The position numbers and the translations under genes were made by a program. From positions 26,634,492 through 26,698,491 of the forward strand of contig CAMGYJ010000002.1 of the NCBI GenBank assembly GCA_946122785.1: DNA of 64,000 nt, given 5' to 3'. The notes under the pieces are model-generated. The model saw only the letters and a list, made by a program, of their open reading frames with translations. It did not search any database and was not told the DNA's origin. Each line of letters begins with the position of its first letter. Position 1 is the stretch's first letter. This DNA comes from Linum tenue (Eukaryota > Streptophyta > Magnoliopsida > Malpighiales > Linaceae). Shown here in pieces: positions 12,240 through 23,400 of the stretch.

Positions 12240-13480
12240 CTATTTATTCGTTGTTGTAGCTAGTTGCAGAGTTGCAGTGCAGTCACTCACTATAATTAGC
12301 ATGTCAAATGGGCTTTGCTTTTGGGCTTCTTACGCAGATATCAAATCGTGGGTCAGGATTAAATTTTTTGTTGAAATCTGAAAGGTTCCGTGCGTGGATT
12401 GTTTTGTTGTATACGTAATTGCTTTGATTCGGTGAAAATTCTGAGTTTAAACTGATTTAAGTGGATTGAAGTGATATTTGATTCTACTAATTATACTCAT
12501 CGATCCATATCCACATATATGTACATAAATAAAAACTAGCTTAGACCTTGCGCAGTTAGCTTTATTATTGGTATTATTATTAATGTTGTTTTGCCGTTAA
12601 TTTATAATGTGTTCGGTTAAAAAGCATATACATCACTTATATCTATATTTTGTATAAAAATGCTTTCAACAATAGGAGTCTATTTCAAGCAGAATAGGAG
12701 GTAGAAGCATCATACTATAAGAGGTATCTGGTGAGAGAAAATTAGAAAAACCGTTTTCGGAATAACAATGTCCCCTAACTAAGCGATATGAATCTGGGAA
12801 AGAATGTGAAAAATTAAAAAGGGTCTTTTGTTGGGAAAGAATTCCAGTTGTATTGTCGAGTTCTTTTGTTGGGGTTTCATCAGTCTTTTACCTTTCTTGG
12901 CCATTTCAGTTGTAGGGAAGGGATATGAGTTGATGAGGGCAACAACGAAACCGGGAAAGTACACCAACTGAAAACATGTTACATGTTTTAGCCTGGTAAA
13001 GGATATTACTAAGAGTTACTAAAGCAATTAAATCTGTCAAATTAGAAAGAACCGAAACTAAACTAACGCAGGAGGGCTAAATCTTGATTACCCATTATGA
13101 GGTTTGACAATGGAGAAATAGTAGGAGTGGTCAGAAGGTTATTAGGAGTTCAGGACCCTTCCTTTCTTGGAATGTTCAATAGGCAATAGCCGCCTATGTT
13201 ATGCACTTATGCTGGTGTGTGTTTCATGGTGGATTGATGAGTAGTTGCTTATGACTATGTTAGCTATGTTTTGAGTCAAAACTCTAAATCACGTCACGGT
13301 AATAGGTAAATTAAGGTCAAAGACAACCACAACACCAACAAATATAAACCAGTGAAGCCAGATTTGAGAAATTTCACCATATGTAATAGCTAATAGTGAA
13401 ATTAGAAAGGGGAAATAATGTTAATGAAGAGGTAAACACACTAACAAACGATTCAAACAAAAGAGTCGCTTTCTACTCAA
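12240..13480. other. Gene-free intergenic DNA
   Basis: AT-rich sequence upstream of the ILR3-like gene, which includes its promoter. I see no recognisable coding potential, terminal inverted repeats or tandem structure. Confidence 0.6.
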
Positions 13481-13554
13481 CCCCACCAAAACATTCAACA
13501 CAGAAGTGTTGAGGATCATTAATTCACTATATCAAACTGTGTTTAATCACAAAG

Positions 13555-13940
13555 TCTGCAACTTGTAAACAATGGAAGCAGATAGTGATCCAAAACAAAC
13601 TTGCAAAACATGGGTTGAACAAACTCGTAAGAATGGGGCTTCAAGAATGATCGTTGAGGCAATATTGAGGGCTTACCAAGAGACTATTTGCTTATCAGTT
13701 TGCAGTCGTCGACAGTTTTTCCATGTCGTTGCCTTTCCCGATCAATAACAAAAGTGAGGAAGCAGAGAATGATCCAACAAATGTCAATCATAAAGCAAGT
13801 ATGCAGGACAAAGGCTGAGCAAACTCATAAGAATGGGGCTTCAAAATTACTGTAAAGATGTTGAGGGCTTAGTATTTTTTCCTTCTCGACCGCAGATGAG
13901 GACAGTTAGGCCGCATTGCTGCCTTTCCCGATCAACGATT
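13555..13940 (+). repeat. Two imperfect tandem copies of a ~190-bp unit
   Basis: The phrase AACTCGTAAGAATGGGGCTTC near 13622 reappears as a near match near 13823. Each copy is followed by 'ttgagggctta', 'ccgttgcctttcccgatcaa'-like sequence and then divergence. The two copies are moderately diverged and AT-rich and have no open frame. This is an old local duplication, possibly from a decayed mobile element. Confidence 0.6.
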
Positions 13941-15144
13941 TAGTAGAAAGCTAGCACGCATGAGCATTTGAGGCCGTAGAAGCAAGAGGATATTGTTATG
14001 AGTTAAGCGAGGAAATCAAGAAAAGGGAATCAATGGAGTGGGCAACCGAGTCATCGAGAGCGGCGATAGGGTGTGGCGGAAGAGCGGGAGATAGGGCAGG
14101 CGGGAGGCAGTTACAGTTTCATATTCTGGCGCTGGCGGAAAGAAATCGGCGAAATTGTAAAGGGAAGGAAACGAAGGTTTTATCTGCGAAAGGGAGACTG
14201 ACGTGGATAGATTCAATGTGCAGGGAGGAGTACGTGGCAGTGGTCCAAATCTAAAAGCCTTTAATGTGCAGGGAGGAGTACGTGGCGGTGGTTTTGGGGA
14301 AAGAAGGAGGTGAGAGGAAGGAGGAAGAAGGGTTGGGTGGGGTTGGGTTGGGTTGGTTTTAATGATGTGGCGGGTTATAATGACGTGGCGGGTCGGATTT
14401 TATTTTTGTTGGGTTATATCCGGTTGATTAGGCAATTCTGTTTGCCACATCATCACTTAACGGACTTCATTAACGGAGTTGGACGGAGACTAACGGCGAG
14501 TGACTAAATGTGTCCAGTTTTAGTAATTGTAGTGACCAAATTTGATATTAATTTTTTCTAGTGACTAAACATGTCCCGATTTTGTAATCTCAGTGACCAA
14601 ATGTGTCTTTAACCCATAATTTTATAGATAGATAGATAGAGAGAAGATTTATATTTTAGTTGAATAATCGAAAAACTCAAATACGAACAAAGACATAGAT
14701 TCGAAAGAAAAATTAAAAAGATAAAAATAAAAAAGTGGATTATTCAAAGGCTCCTACATGTGAATAACATAAATGAACAAAAAATTAGCCAAATATGTGT
14801 CCACAAAATGACAAAAGAAATAAAAAAAATTATGCAATATATGTGGCATTATACAAATTCCAAAATATCATCTAGTAAACCCTAAACCAAATCATCAATA
14901 TATCTAAAACGCAAGTCACGGAAAAAGTGGGTTACTGTTCATTACGATTTTTTCTCACTAATTGTATTTTGATGTGGGAAACTCCATTATTAGTTCTGTG
15001 TTCCCACCCTCCTCCTAGTCATCCATCCCGCGGCCTTCCTTGCCCAAACCTTCCACCTATCCTCCTTCTCATCCCGTGAATATTGAATGCCCAAGGGTTT
15101 ACTAATGATTAATCTTCTTCTCCTGATTTCTCTATTATATGTGC
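13941..15144. other. Gene-free DNA with a short local duplication
   Basis: Intergenic sequence. A 26-base phrase beginning 'atgtgcagggaggagtacg' occurs at about 14216 and again at about 14263. A G-rich 'gggttgggtt' tract lies near 14333-14357. Around 14460-14615 there are repeated 'agtgactaaa..tgtcc' phrases, which look like a decayed MITE. No gene is seen. Confidence 0.5.
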
Positions 15145-15679
15145 TGATTAATGGGCTTGGATAGCGTCACAACCCTTAAGGGGTTTGTGACTTGTGAGAC
15201 TCACTTCCCCCTTCCCAGCCGTCCGTCTCCCTTCCTCACGATCTGGCTGTCTATAATAACCAGGAATAAAAAAGAGAGGTGTTGCACTGGACCTGCTCGC
15301 GCCACTCCACCTGTGATGTTATCCGGTTTTAGTAAGGGGAGAGAATTGACCGGGGAGACAAATCAGCAACTTTCCTCGCAAAGCAACCGTTTGCCCCCCT
15401 GCCCCCAAACCCTTTCTCCTCCATCTGCTCTGGAAAAAAATCCCTTCCGCCATCGCGGATCAACGTTGTCGCCTGCATTATCTTGCTCATTTCTCTGTTC
15501 AGTTTGAAGACTTAGTCGTTTCTCTGTTCAGTTTGAAGATTTGAGTCCTTGGGGTTGTCCTGCTTTAATTGAATTCTCAACTATTCAACTTTTTTGTCCG
15601 CCGTCATCCCTTACTACGGTCGTGCAAACCATCGCAAGTGAGGTTTCTAATTTCTTTATACAATAAGTTTTTTTATTCG

Positions 15680-15910
15680 AAAGTGGTGTTATTGGTAGTG
15701 GTACCACTAAAGTGGTACTGGTAGTCGAAGTTCAAATTGGTGGTACTGGTATTAGTAGTCAAATGGGAAGTGGTATCACTGAAGTGGTACTAGTAATCGA
15801 AGTTGAAGTTGATGTTACTGGTATTGGTAGTCGAAGTGGCAGTGGTACCACTGAAGTGGTACTAGTAGTGGTAGTCGTAGTTGGTGTTACTGGTTTTGGT
15901 AGTCGAAGGT
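15680..15910 (+). repeat. Degenerate minisatellite of ggtactagtagtcgaagt-type units
   Basis: About eight degenerate copies of units built from GGTAGT, GGTACCACTGAAGT and GGTACTAGTAGTCG lie inside the 2-kb Mutator-like element. Sequence of the complementary kind (ccactaccactacgaaactag) recurs at about 16300-16420 on the other side of the interior, so the two blocks could pair. An open frame through the repeat is an artefact of its periodicity. Confidence 0.75.
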
Positions 15911-16462
15911 CGTATTAGTCTTAATTAGTAGTTTTGTGTAGCATTGTTGAATGTTTTATGGTGGTATCATTGTAACAATGTAGTTTTTTTTTTGTGTGGT
16001 AGAAATGGTGAGAACAAAGATTCCATTCTACGGGCCGACGACAAAAGAACAACCTGCAAAAAAACAACTTGCTACTTATGAATCTCGATTCTGGAAATGC
16101 AAGTGATCCCATGTAATTAGTTTTGTTTTTCTTCACTACTCCAACAACTCTTGACGAAAAGCCTCTTCCATGAGCAAAACACTTGTAAATTCATCTTGAT
16201 TCTGGAAACGCAAGTGACCCATGTTGACCTGTTTGTTGGATGATAGATGATACCGCACTTGTAATTAAAAAAATAACATTAGAGGTCACATTATAAATGT
16301 GTATGTACCACTAAAATTGTACTACCACTAGATTACTACCACTAGCTAACTACTAGTACCATTCTCGAAACTACCACTACCACTACGAAACTAGCACTAC
16401 TAGCTAACTACTGGTACCATTCCGTCTTGGCATTAGTTGTACCATTTAAAAACAATACCAGT

Positions 16463-16807
16463 TCAACGGAAGTCCCAGCTGCACTCGTTTACCCTACCGA
16501 GATTGCTGCTGTAGGCGACATTCTCTATGACGTCGTCATCGTCTTCAACGTGCTCGAGCAGATACCGCTCGAAATCGCCATTGTTCTCCACGTTGACGTA
16601 GCCCGTCTTTTCGCAGTTTTCCGGAAGCTCTTCGTTAAGCAGGTCCTCCATGTCGAAAATGCATGCATAATCCACAATGAAAACATCATCACCATTCTCC
16701 CCCTCATCGTTGCTTGTGTATGGGACGTTCAGGTCGAATCCAAATAAACGAGTTTGTTCAACTCCCACCCCATCTATGCCTTCGTCGTTGTTGATGTTTC
16801 CGTCCAT
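16463..16807 (-). CDS. Acidic hypothetical protein inside the 2-kb Mutator-like element
   Basis: An ATG at 16807 opens 114 acidic residues rich in Asp, Glu and Asn (MDGNINNDEGIDGVGVEQ at the start, then FGFDLNVPY, then DDVFIVDYACIF). It ends at the TGA at 16463-16465. FDLNVP resembles an EAR-type LxLxL repression motif only loosely. Acidic N-termini of this kind occur in FAR1-related and MULE transposase proteins, so this may be the surviving N-terminal exon of one, or a captured gene piece. I do not recognise the family firmly, and no FAR1 or MULE domain follows it. Confidence 0.45.
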   Translation of the reverse strand: MDGNINNDEGIDGVGVEQTRLFGFDLNVPYTSNDEGENGDDVFIVDYACIFDMEDLLNEELPENCEKTGYVNVENNGDFERYLLEHVEDDDDVIENVAYSSNLGRVNECSWDFR

Positions 16808-17138
16808 TGTATGCTAGCGGCAGCGTAAAGGTATTGCCGGGGAGTGACGCGGGCGGTTATAGAAGGGGAAGAATCCATAAATGGAAGGGGAATAGACGCA
16901 GGCGGTTATGGCTAGTGGTAATTCATCCCACCAATCACGCTGCATAATATTTTCCCATGTATTTATTTTATATTTTCAAATTCTTTCCATTAAACTAGTT
17001 ACATTTGGTAAAAAAAAAACTAGTTACATAACATCCCTTATATTTTCATATGTATAAGGGAGATGGACGGCTGGGAAGGGGAAAGCGAGTCTCACAACCC
17101 CTTAGGAATTGTGACGCTATCCAAATCCGTGATTAATG

Positions 17139-17969
17139 TCTAATGACATGACATTCTTCTCTACTCTCTGTCGGTTATCCTAACCTTTGTATTACCCCAT
17201 GTAGACCGCCTAACAACTAACAAAGCATCTCAATCTTTTTAAATTTTCAATTGACTTTTTATAGCATAAGTTGGACCAAACTATCATCCCCTAGCAATAC
17301 GTTAAAGTTTTGTTAGGTAAGTTTACTTCAAACTAATAGTCTAAACAAATACAACACTTTTCATAACTTAAATTTTATTATTAATTATAACTTGATTTTA
17401 TGACAATACCACACATTGTGAAATATTAATGTAATGCTTTTTATAATAGTTACGTAAATTACAAATACATACGTAAAACTTATGCAGTGATAGTTACAAA
17501 TACATACATAAATCTTCTGTAATAGTTAGACACTATGTAAAGTTTATGGAGGGATATCCATTTCTTATATATCAATTAAACAAACATATTACGTAAATCT
17601 TCTGTGATATGAGTTTGAACAAATCTCCTTTATTACATAACATTTTAATCAAATATCATATTTTCATAACGTTTTACTTTCTATTAACTAAAATCCCTTT
17701 ATAATTACCTACAATATTCACCATCTTATCAATTTGGATTATCCAAAAGTTCTTTAGATAAGATAATTAACTCCATTTTAATATTAGATCACATACGAAG
17801 ATTTGTAACACCGAGCAATAAAAGTTAAACAAATTATAAATACGTCACGTAAACCTTATGGGAAGATAATCATTTCTTAAGTATCAATTAAAAATATATA
17901 TTACATAAGTCTACCGTAATGAATAAGATAACACATAAATTTTATTTAGGTATTTTACCCGAACTATCT
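17139..17969. other. Very AT-rich gene-free DNA
   Basis: About 830 bases of AT-rich sequence with recurring 'tacgtaaa..cttatg' phrases spaced irregularly (for example near 17460, 17500, 17590 and 17840). This suggests a decayed repeat. No coding potential is seen. Confidence 0.5.
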
Positions 17970-18371
17970 GTGAATTGTTGGGTAATTGATCAAAATGGTC
18001 ACACAGGTTTATCAAATAATAAAATGGTCACAAACATTTAATACATAACAAAAAGGTCATGCAAGTATCATGTTTTAATAAAACAACTATTTCATGTATT
18101 TCCATTCATAAAATTGCTAGTTTGTTTGCTCTAAGTAAGAAGCAATTTCATACGTTGGTTAGGTGGTTGATATTTTGTTATCCATTTTGCACTATTGTCA
18201 TCAAATTAATCAGTTATTTTGGATGAAAATATGACTAAAAAGAGATAAAATGACTATTTTGTTATATCATGATACGTATATGACCTTTTTGTTACGTTTT
18301 AAACATTTGTGACCATTTTGTTACTCGCCCAAACCTATGTGACCATTTTGATTAATTACCCGTGAATTGTT
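17970..18371. mobile_element. Mutator-type MITE with ~110-bp TIRs and 10-bp TSD
   Basis: The 382-bp body at 17980-18361 begins GGGTAATTGATCAAAATGGTC and ends in the inverted equivalent. The arms match for about 110 bases, including repeated AAAATGGTCAC phrases. It is flanked by GTGAATTGTT at 17970-17979 and again at 18362-18371. Long inverted repeats and a 10-bp duplication fit a Mutator-derived miniature element. It could fold into a long hairpin. It ends about 390 bases upstream of the PsbQ-like gene's ATG. Confidence 0.85.
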
Positions 18372-18756
18372 TGATTTCAATTGAATCGCTAAATGAGTGA
18401 AAACATTTAAAAAATAGTAAGTTTCTTACCGCTGCAAAGCGCGGGCCAAAAAACTAATATTTTGTATATCAATAATTATCACATTTGTAAACTTTGCATA
18501 AACTATATAGAGCTCTAGACAATGAATCAAAAATTGGTCGTTCAACTCTAACCCAATGATTAATTCAAACCAAATTGTTTTATCGAGTGGATTACATATT
18601 TGCATTAGCTTCAAATGGCCAATAATACCCCTGCCAGGAAAGAAAGGATATAGTTCCGGTGGCCAGCAGCTACCAACGCTCCTTAGTCCCAGAGCAACGG
18701 ATATAACTGCCAAAAACCCAAATCCATTTTCCCCCACAGCTCCTTCTCCAACTCCA

Positions 18757-19617
18757 ATGGCTAACTTAACAAACCTGAACCATCCAACAGAATCCATTCC
18801 AAACCTTCTCTCCAACATTATCCCCAAACACTCTCCAAACCCTGCACTTGCTCTTCCCACGAAACCTGCTGCTGAAGCAACAATCAAGGAGCAGCAGCCA
18901 TTGAAGTTGCAAACCTCCAGAAGGCTAGCATTAGGCGGCCTTGTCTCTGTAACCCTCATTGCCAACAATGGAGGTGGAGGAGCTTCTCTGGCTGCAGATA
19001 ACGGGTTTTGGATCGACGGGCCTTTGCCCAATCCCACCATTGACAACAGTATGAAGAAGAAGTTGATCCACCCTCATCCATCCAAGTTCTATTTCCATGC
19101 CCTCCTCTCAGTAACTGCTGCCTTTGTTTTTTTCTTGTTTCTGCAGAAGAGCTTGCAAATGAGAGGACGGGGACTCGTTCTTTCCTGAAGAAAGGGATCT
19201 ACGTAGCTGACATTGGAGTGAAAGGGAGAATTTACAGGATCAAGAAATCTGCTTTCGACCTTCAGGCGATGGAGGATTTGATTGGTCCCGACACTCTCAA
19301 CTATGTAAGGAGGTACCTCAGGATCAAGTCCAGTTTCTTGTACTACGATTTCGATAAGGTGATATCTGCTGCTGCTGACGATCAGAAGCAGCCTCTCACC
19401 GATCTGGCTGTCAGACTTTTCAACAACTTTGAGCAGGTAGATCGGTTATCACATTTGCCTGATAAGTTATGACTGATTGCAACTGTTTCCTTATTATGCA
19501 AATGCAATGTGATCGCAGCTAGAGGAAGCTGCAAGGAAGAACAGCCTGCCTCAGACAGTGTCATGCTATCAAGACACTAGCTTGCTTCTCAAGGAGGTGA
19601 TGGAGACAATGGCCTAG
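18757..19617 (+). CDS. PsbQ-like thylakoid-lumen protein (PQL/PnsL type)
   Basis: Three exons (18757-19048, 19147-19436, 19519-19617) join to 226 residues. The N-terminus is transit-peptide-like ([10 protein letters not shown]...). A twin-arginine signal follows, [13 protein letters not shown], then a SLAA cleavage-like site, which points to Tat export into the thylakoid lumen. The mature part is the four-helix PsbQ-like fold, with the recognisable segments [41 protein letters not shown] and a closing [16 protein letters not shown]. PsbQ-like proteins PQL1/PQL2 are lumenal subunits of the chloroplast NDH complex; PQL3 is their less studied relative. Which paralogue this is cannot be settled by eye. 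A start further upstream in the same frame at 18556 gives no plausible extra domain. Confidence 0.82.
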
Positions 19618-20090
19618 AAACTAAAAAATTTCCTGCACCATGGTGACGATAATGTAACGTGGTTACCTGCATTACAATCTATTCCTCCTGGAAGGAAAAT
19701 GCATCTTCGTAACCTGTTCTATTGCTTTGAAAAGCTTGAGATTCGCACATTGATGATTTACAGTAGTGTCAGATGAATGAATGAATGAACCAGGTGGATT
19801 GAAAGAAGTCACAAGAGAGGAAAGCAAGCAATCAGTATACAATAGTGACAAAAAAGAATTACCCTGTCTAAATGACCTTACAAGACACAGCGAAGTAGTT
19901 TCTTCTTCTACTACTGCTACTACTACTATACACACTACGAGCATGGTTGGTTAGCTTTTGTTAATAGTACAGGCTCTGCTCCCCCTCCACTTCCCTCTGA
20001 AAACTTAAATCAATCATCCATGGTAGTGGCAGAGTAAAATGTAATGCAATTGGGTGTGGCCGGTGGCATAGACTAACCATCTCTCAATTC
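19618..20090. other. Convergent 3' intergenic region
   Basis: About 470 bases between the stops of the PsbQ-like gene (+) and the kinesin gene (-). It contains the two 3' UTRs, including a short 'gaatgaatgaa' repeat near 19778 and a TAC/CTA repeat near 19905-19925. No further gene is seen. Confidence 0.7.
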
Positions 20091-20389
20091 TCAGCCCAGG
20101 CTGAAGCGATAGTCTGGAGATCGTAAGTTAGCCTGGCGTCGAGGAACACCTATCTCGCAGGCATTGACCCTGGATGCAAATCTGAGTGAGCATAGTGACT
20201 CGCCAGATGATGATGCCTCTGGTGATATATTTACAAACATCAACGTCTTTGAGTCTCCCCCCAGACATGGCTGCAAAAATTGAACCAACACCAAGTTAAC
20301 AAAAACAAAGACAACCCAACCTATCATACTTAGAATTGCCAAAAACCTTTGCCGAAGAAACAACTTCTGAAGCCATGATCACCTGGAGC

Positions 20390-20422
<33 letters not shown>

Positions 20423-23400
20423 AAATCTTCCTTCTTTGCCAAGGCAAATATGACATCACTCAGTGATGACAAACTTTTGTTGATTGCCTGATAAGAACAC
20501 GGAAAAGAGGAGGGGGTTGCTCCATTAGTAGATGCAACAAGGATAAAATGAAGGGGGTAAAACATAAATATGGTGAGATCAGTTAGGCTTTTTTAGTAAA
20601 AAACCTGGGTTTCTTTCAATCGGTCACCAGTAGAACCACTCTTGGAAAGGCGCTCACTTCCAGCAAGATCAATCAGATTCAGAACACTCTGTACTTGTTG
20701 CTCAGTGCTCTAGAGGAGAGCAACAAACACCAGCCATTATTCAGTTTCAATGTTTTCAGGAAATAAATAAATAGACAGAAGAAACATACACAGATCAATG
20801 GAAGCATTTACCTCATTAACGCCAGATATTCGTAGGGTGAAAACGAAATGACTTCTTGATGATTGCTCATTCATCTGTGTCTTGCCTACTGACCTGCAAC
20901 ATTACAAAAATGAGGTACAGTTCTTGGATCTAACCATTTAGCAAACAAGATCATTCAAAGAACTTAAATAAGCTCAAACAGCAATCTGTCTGAGCTAAGA
21001 AAAATAGCATTCTCCCTTAGCTAATAACTTCTACACTTAGGCCTTAGCCAAGTAGCAAAGTTTAGAATGGGACATTATCTCAAGACTATTACCTACTGTG
21101 AGCTGCCCGGTCCAAGAGATATGAGACCTCCCTAGAACTCCGAACATCAACAACAGTAAGGTCAGAGACAGTTGTGTTCCCGTTCAGATCATGCTTGATT
21201 GCATATTGCTTTCCATTCGGAGTACCGTCTCGAAATGAATCTCGATTGGTTGATAGCAAGTCCCTAATGGTTTCATTGTAAATCTCCAACATTGATACCT
21301 GTTTTGGGTTGCAAAAAGGAAAAATATTTCACTGTTGTTGTTCATAGAAGTAGTTGAATCTCTAGTTACATGCAATACAGTCTAAGAGTAAAACTGGCAT
21401 TGCCCTCACCTGCATTTCGTACTTCCAGCCCTGTAACTTAAGGGCCTCCCTTGTTTGGAAGATTTGTTCCAGCGTTCGGGGAATCAGTCCCTTTTGCTCT
21501 GGCTGCCCTGGTTTTCCCATCATGGTGTAAGTCTTGCCAGATCCTGTTTGCCCATAGGCAAAAATACAAACCTACAAATTAAACAATTAAGCGCATGAGC
21601 ACAGGCATGCAAAACTAACAGGTTGAAACAAACTGGAGATTCTCATAGATTGAACAGTATATATCATTGCTTCCGCCAACTCCAATCTCAAAACAAGTAC
21701 CTTGTAACCATCAAGAGCACTTTGAACAAGCTGTGAAATTTCCACAAATACATCCTCTTGTGATGCCTCGGGTGCAAAAACTTGGTCAAAAGAGAATGAA
21801 TACTTTTGGCCTGAAGGCAATGCAAACAAGCAATTAGTTTTAAAGTCTCTACTATCCAAATCGACAACACATTATAACATTGTCAGGTTTTAAAGATGTA
21901 CCATTTTGATTTAAATCAATGGCACGTCCAAGAGCTTCTAATGAATTGGGATAGGAGAGAACTTTTCCATCATTTCCAATACCATCATCAGTCAACAAGG
22001 GCCTCACACGGCAAAAGACGCGAATGTTTCCTTTCAGTTCCTTCAGCAAAACACCTTTATGTAAGATGAAGATATTGATCCGGCCAAAAAAACTAACAGA
22101 AAACTAGACAGCTAAAATTTACCAATATTGTATTATGTAACTTCTTCCGAAGTTGCTCCCCTTCAACAACTTTCTTTTCAGCATCGTCCAACTGACTTTG
22201 TAATGTTATTGCAAGTTGTTTTTGAGCTTCAGACTCTGTCCTTGTCTCAAACACAGACATGTCAGACTCCTGAAAGGGGGGTATACAGTTCATCATCTCC
22301 AAATGATTCCGACAGTAACTCATGACAATAATTACTGATAAAGTAAAGACAAATGTGAAAGCATGAGATAAGCACCCTTAATCTACTCTCAGCGGCTTCC
22401 AATTTGTACTGCAACGTCCTTATCTCATTATTTTGTAACAGATACTTTTCCTGCAAACATTTTATCATTAAGTAGAACATCAGAGTCATGGGATTACAGA
22501 TCATATTAGGAGAAGAAAGTGTACAAAAGTAGACCTCGAACTCATTTGACTTTTGCGACTGCTCCTTGTAACTAGCCACTTCAGCTGTCAAATCTTGCAC
22601 TTGCAATGTAAGTCGATCTCGATCATCTCTCACCTGTTGCAACTCTCCCTTTAGAGATGCAACTTGACTCACCAACAAATCTTTCTGCTTCAGAGCTTCG
22701 TCTGCAGATTCCTATTAAAGTTAACCAACAATAAATAAGGGCTTCTGGCCACCTCATATGTTTCCAAAAAATAAAGTCGGAATAATATGCTAAAACCAAC
22801 CAATCTACTATAGAAATGTCTAACCGAACAAATTTTGTGCATTGGATCGACAAACATGTTTAGTCCTTCCAAGACAGGTTTGTAGTGCACATTAAAGAGA
22901 GCCACGGTCTTCTCTGGTAAAGTATTCCCAGAACTTTGGGCAAATATAATAGCAAGTAAATTTTCTGTTTCCGGGAGATATTCACTTAATCACTGCAGAG
23001 ACAGAATTTTTATGCTCAAGGATGAGAGTCTGAATAAGCTATTCCTTTAGCTACTGCAATAAAGGGTGGTCGACTAACACATAAATGGTGAATCCTGTCC
23101 CACTCAGCATACAAATTATTAGAGTGTTCAAATGCATTAAAAGACTCTAATGCTAAAATCATATCTATGAGATCATCTTTCAAATGGACCCAATTTCATT
23201 AGATTCCTGCATAAGTTTCCTTAACGGACTAACAACATCACAAACTGGAGAAAAAGCTGACATCTCTATACTAAGCACCATCCAAATCCCAAGCTTTATT
23301 ACCAGAAATGTCAGGTTAAAGTTCAATTAGCTTTGGTGCTAGACTTCCTATCTCAAATGCATAAACTCATTTGTCAATTAAAAGTGAAAGGAAAAACAGC

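Larger units (their letters stand above)
15145..17138. mobile_element. 2-kb Mutator-like element with 9-bp TSD
   Basis: A terminal inverted repeat of roughly 75-80 bases starts at 15154 (GG-CTTGGATAGCGTCACAA) and is matched, inverted, at 17129 back to about 17055. The same 9 bases, TGATTAATG, flank it at 15145-15153 and 17130-17138. Long inverted repeats with a 9-bp duplication are the hallmark of Mutator-like elements. The element is 1,976 bp without the duplications. It has no transposase and is therefore non-autonomous. It contains a GGTAGT/GGTACCACT minisatellite and one acidic open frame, annotated separately. Confidence 0.85.

Noticed and set aside
15712..15918. Val/Gly-rich open frame
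   Set aside because: It is produced by the GGTAGT minisatellite periodicity, with no protein-like composition.
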